DNA of 7,459 bases. Origin: Methanomicrobiales archaeon (GTDB lineage Archaea; Halobacteriota; Methanomicrobia; Methanomicrobiales; Methanoculleaceae). The notes below the pieces were generated by a model. The model searched no databases and was not told where the DNA came from. It was given only the letters and a program-made list of their open reading frames with translations. The stretch lies in assembly GCA_012510335.1 (NCBI GenBank), contig JAAZIF010000288.1:1-7459 (forward strand), given 5' to 3'. Below, piece by piece: positions 5,341 through 7,459 of this stretch; position 1 is the first letter of the stretch, and every line of letters begins with the position of its first letter. The position numbers and the translations under genes are program-made.

Positions 5341-6967
5341 CGCCCTCATAATCGACGGCTACGTCGACGAGCCCGCATGCCTCGGGGTTGCACCCTACAT
5401 ATCACCCTACGTCCGGGAGGTTGCCGGGGTTCTCCTGGAGCATGGGTTTACCCCTGGCTACGTCACCATCGACCAGATCAGGTCCGACCCGACCCTTATC
5501 ACCAGTCATGATGATCTGGTTGTGATGATCGCAGGGCTGACCGTGCCCGGAACCTACATCGGCGGAAAACCTGCTAACTTAACGGAGGTCCAGCAGCTCG
5601 GGACACTCCTCCGTGGGTCGACCACCGCCATCGGCGGCCCTATAGCGTTTGGTTACGCACCGGGAGGAGGAAGAAAAGCTATCAGGCAGGCGATCGCCGG
5701 GTTTGACGTCACGCTCGCAGGGTCGCCGGCGGTTGCGCTCGATGCCTGGCTCTCGGGTGGGGAGGCGGCAGGTTCTACCGATTACACCCTGACCGATCCC
5801 TGGTGCGTGGCCGGCGCCGGCATCATCGCCCGGCACCCGGCGTTCCCGTACGTGATGTGTGAACTTGCGACCGCGATTGGATGCTCCCGGGCGGCGGTCG
5901 GGGGATGCTCATTCTGCACAGAACCGTTCTACGGCCTCCCTCGCTACCGGAGCACCGAGGGTATCGCAGAAGAGGTAGCGGCACTCCGTGCGGCAGGTGC
6001 CCGGCACTTCAGGCTCGGCCGGCAACCCGATCTCCTTGCCTACCAGGGCAGCGGGGGGGAATTTCCGACCCCCCGGCCCGGGGTGCTCGCCGATCTCTTC
6101 TCCGCCATCCGGGAGAGCGCCCCCGATCTCCTGACCCTGCATATCGATAACATAAATCCGGGCACCATCGCCCGGCACGAGGATGCGGCCAGAGAGGCGC
6201 TCGCGGTGATCGTCGCCGGCCACACGCCTGGCGACACCGCGGCTTTTGGAATGGAGACCGCTGACCCTGCGGTGGTGGCAGCAAACAACCTTAAAGCCAT
6301 GCCCGACGATGTTTTCCGCGCCATCGAGATCGTAAACGACGTTGGAGGGAATCGGACCGGCGGCATACCGGAGCTCCTCCCGGGCATAAACTTCGTCATC
6401 GGTCTTGCGGGGGAGACGCCGGAGACGTTTGATGCGAACGAAGCGTTCCTTGAGCGGGTGCTCAGGGCCGGTCTTTTAGTGCGGCGGGTGAACATCAGGC
6501 AGGTGATGCCGTTTGAGGGGACACGCGCCTACGAGGAGAACACCCTCGGTATTCATGATGCCCGGTTCCGCGCCTTCAAGGAATGGACCCGGAGGGAGTT
6601 TGATGGGCCGATGCTCGCCCGGGTCTTTCCCGCCGGCACCATCCTCAGGGATGTCATCATAGAGGTAGCCGGGAGGCCGTCGTTTGGGCGGCAGATGGGC
6701 TCATACCCGATCCTCGTCGGGATCCCTCTCCCCCTCCCGGAGAGGACGGTGCTCGACGCCGTCGTGGTGGACTCGGGGATGCGGTCGGTGACGGCGCTCC
6801 CCTGCCCGGTGGAGGTCAACACCCTCCCGGTCGCGGCTCTCAGGTGGATCCCGGGTGTCGGGAAGAAGAGGGGCGCCACTATCGCCGCGCGCCGGCCGTT
6901 TCGGAGTATCGATGAGTTCCGGGAGGCCGCGGGGAAGACGCCGGTTGATGAGGCGATGATCTTTTAG
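5330..6967 (+). CDS. atypical radical SAM protein with C-terminal helix-hairpin-helix (COG1031-like)
   Basis: This 545-residue protein resembles the uncharacterised archaeal Fe-S oxidoreductases I associate with COG1031. The N-terminal part (about 1-140, starting ALIIDGYVDEP) looks like a Rossmann or B12-binding-like fold, but no cobalamin DxHxxG motif is seen. The radical SAM core starts at GCSRAAVGGCSFC: C185, C193 and C196 form Cx7CxxC instead of CxxxCxxC. Later core motifs include FRLGRQ, FGMET (306-310) and GINFVIGLAGET (352-363), which are typical of MiaB/HemN-like radical SAM barrels. A C-terminal helix-hairpin-helix (about 500-535, IPGVGKKRG) suggests nucleic-acid binding. ATG 5330 overlaps the end of mptE by 11 nt, indicating translational coupling; no clear SD precedes it. 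Reaction and substrate are unknown. RNA or cofactor modification are possibilities, not conclusions. Confidence 0.85.
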   Translation: MRSNALIIDGYVDEPACLGVAPYISPYVREVAGVLLEHGFTPGYVTIDQIRSDPTLITSHDDLVVMIAGLTVPGTYIGGKPANLTEVQQLGTLLRGSTTAIGGPIAFGYAPGGGRKAIRQAIAGFDVTLAGSPAVALDAWLSGGEAAGSTDYTLTDPWCVAGAGIIARHPAFPYVMCELATAIGCSRAAVGGCSFCTEPFYGLPRYRSTEGIAEEVAALRAAGARHFRLGRQPDLLAYQGSGGEFPTPRPGVLADLFSAIRESAPDLLTLHIDNINPGTIARHEDAAREALAVIVAGHTPGDTAAFGMETADPAVVAANNLKAMPDDVFRAIEIVNDVGGNRTGGIPELLPGINFVIGLAGETPETFDANEAFLERVLRAGLLVRRVNIRQVMPFEGTRAYEENTLGIHDARFRAFKEWTRREFDGPMLARVFPAGTILRDVIIEVAGRPSFGRQMGSYPILVGIPLPLPERTVLDAVVVDSGMRSVTALPCPVEVNTLPVAALRWIPGVGKKRGATIAARRPFRSIDEFREAAGKTPVDEAMIF

Positions 6968-6970
6968 GCG

Positions 6971-7459
6971 CTACGCCTCTTCCCGGAGTTCCATCACCCG
7001 GAGCACATCCGTCCTCGTAACTATCCCGGCCAGGGCATCATCAGCGACCACGGGGATCCTCCCTATATTCTGACCCGAGATGATCCGGAGCGCATCAAGG
7101 AGCGGTGCCGAGGGTGGAAGGGTTGTCGGGTTTCGCGTCATGACGTCCTGCACCTGCATGGCCTCCCTGTCGATCGGCGAGACCTTATGGACGTCCGCGA
7201 GGGCGATGATCCCGACTAGCGACCCCCTCTCCACCACGGGAAACCCGAGGTGCTTCGTCTCGTACATCATCTCTATCACCCGGGAGAGTGGCGTCGCTGG
7301 ATCCACGGTGACGACCGGGGAGCTCATCGCATCCGCTACCGTGACGTCCTGGAGCAGGATGTTGTAGCGCAGGGACGTGGCCTCCTGACTCGCCCCGATG
7401 TATATGAAGAAGGCGATTATGATCAGGATGGGGTTTAAGAGCAGGAACCCGACGATCCC
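6971..7459 (-). CDS. site-2 protease (M50) family membrane protein with two CBS domains, 5' truncated
   Basis: The reading frame stays open to the right window edge, so only the last 162 residues are visible. They begin with a hydrophobic segment (GFLLLNPILIIIAFFIYIGA), followed by SQEATSLRYN, the linker that typically follows the last membrane helix of archaeal site-2 proteases. Two CBS domains come next: one from VADAMSSPVVTVDP to LVGIIALADV, the other from VQDVMTRNPTTLPP to LAGIVTRTDVLRV. CBS pairs usually bind adenine nucleotides and regulate the attached enzyme. The catalytic HExxH and the second metal motif would lie outside the window, so the protease assignment rests on the membrane-CBS arrangement. 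An internal ATG at 7327 would give a CBS-only protein of 118 residues, but the upstream open frame of clear membrane character argues against that start. It converges on the radical SAM gene with 3 bp between stop codons. Confidence 0.82.
   Translation of the reverse strand, partial: GIVGFLLLNPILIIIAFFIYIGASQEATSLRYNILLQDVTVADAMSSPVVTVDPATPLSRVIEMMYETKHLGFPVVERGSLVGIIALADVHKVSPIDREAMQVQDVMTRNPTTLPPSAPLLDALRIISGQNIGRIPVVADDALAGIVTRTDVLRVMELREEA

Noticed and set aside
5909..6223. Antisense and alternative-frame ORFs inside the radical SAM gene
   Set aside because: They overlap conserved radical SAM motifs, have no SD, and the products look like compositional shadows.
7250..7438. Plus-strand ORFs opposite the CBS protein
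   Set aside because: The minus-strand frame encodes two complete CBS domains and a membrane helix, so the plus-strand frames are shadows.
1..7459. CRISPR array, insertion sequence, phage or plasmid genes
   Set aside because: No regularly spaced repeats, transposase, integrase or replication gene is present. The genes look like ordinary chromosomal ones.

Overview
The window looks like chromosomal DNA of a GC-rich methanogenic archaeon, most likely order Methanomicrobiales (Methanoculleus-like; this genus guess is inference). Pointers are a methanopterin-pathway gene (mptE), a tRNA-Lys with no encoded CCA, archaeal TATA elements instead of bacterial -35/-10 boxes, ATGA-type gene overlaps, and a site-2-protease/CBS protein of archaeal type.

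Layout. Positions 1-387 hold no convincing gene. They contain an AT-rich promoter-like stretch and a long potential 5' leader that ends in a strong Shine-Dalgarno (SD) sequence. That SD can be paired by an upstream segment in two mutually exclusive registers. Positions 388-2743 are a two-gene chemotaxis unit: a soluble methyl-accepting chemotaxis protein with tandem PAS domains, followed at once by CheW. Positions 2744-3073 are non-coding: a T-run terminator, a perfect 10-bp inverted repeat and a consensus TATA box with no assigned gene. A tRNA-Lys(CUU) lies on the minus strand at 3074-3146, with its TATA box at about 3181-3188.

Positions 3236-6967 are a tightly overlapping plus-strand operon of three genes: an RCK_N (TrkA-N)-DHH-DHHA1 phosphoesterase, the 6-hydroxymethyl-7,8-dihydropterin pyrophosphokinase MptE, and a radical SAM protein with an unusual Cx7CxxC cluster motif and a C-terminal helix-hairpin-helix. 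Convergent to it, only 3 bp away, is the 3' part of a minus-strand membrane protein (site-2 protease family with two CBS domains) that runs off the right edge.

How the genes may work together. The MCP and CheW form the receptor and coupling part of an archaeal chemosensory array, probably sensing an intracellular signal because no membrane segment is present. The second operon couples a nucleotide-sensing phosphoesterase and an uncharacterised radical SAM enzyme to a methanopterin-synthesis enzyme. Overlapping coding regions imply co-expression, but a shared pathway is inference. The most notable items are the two-register SD stem before the MCP gene, the RCK_N-DHH-DHHA1 fusion, and the atypical radical SAM protein tied to mptE.
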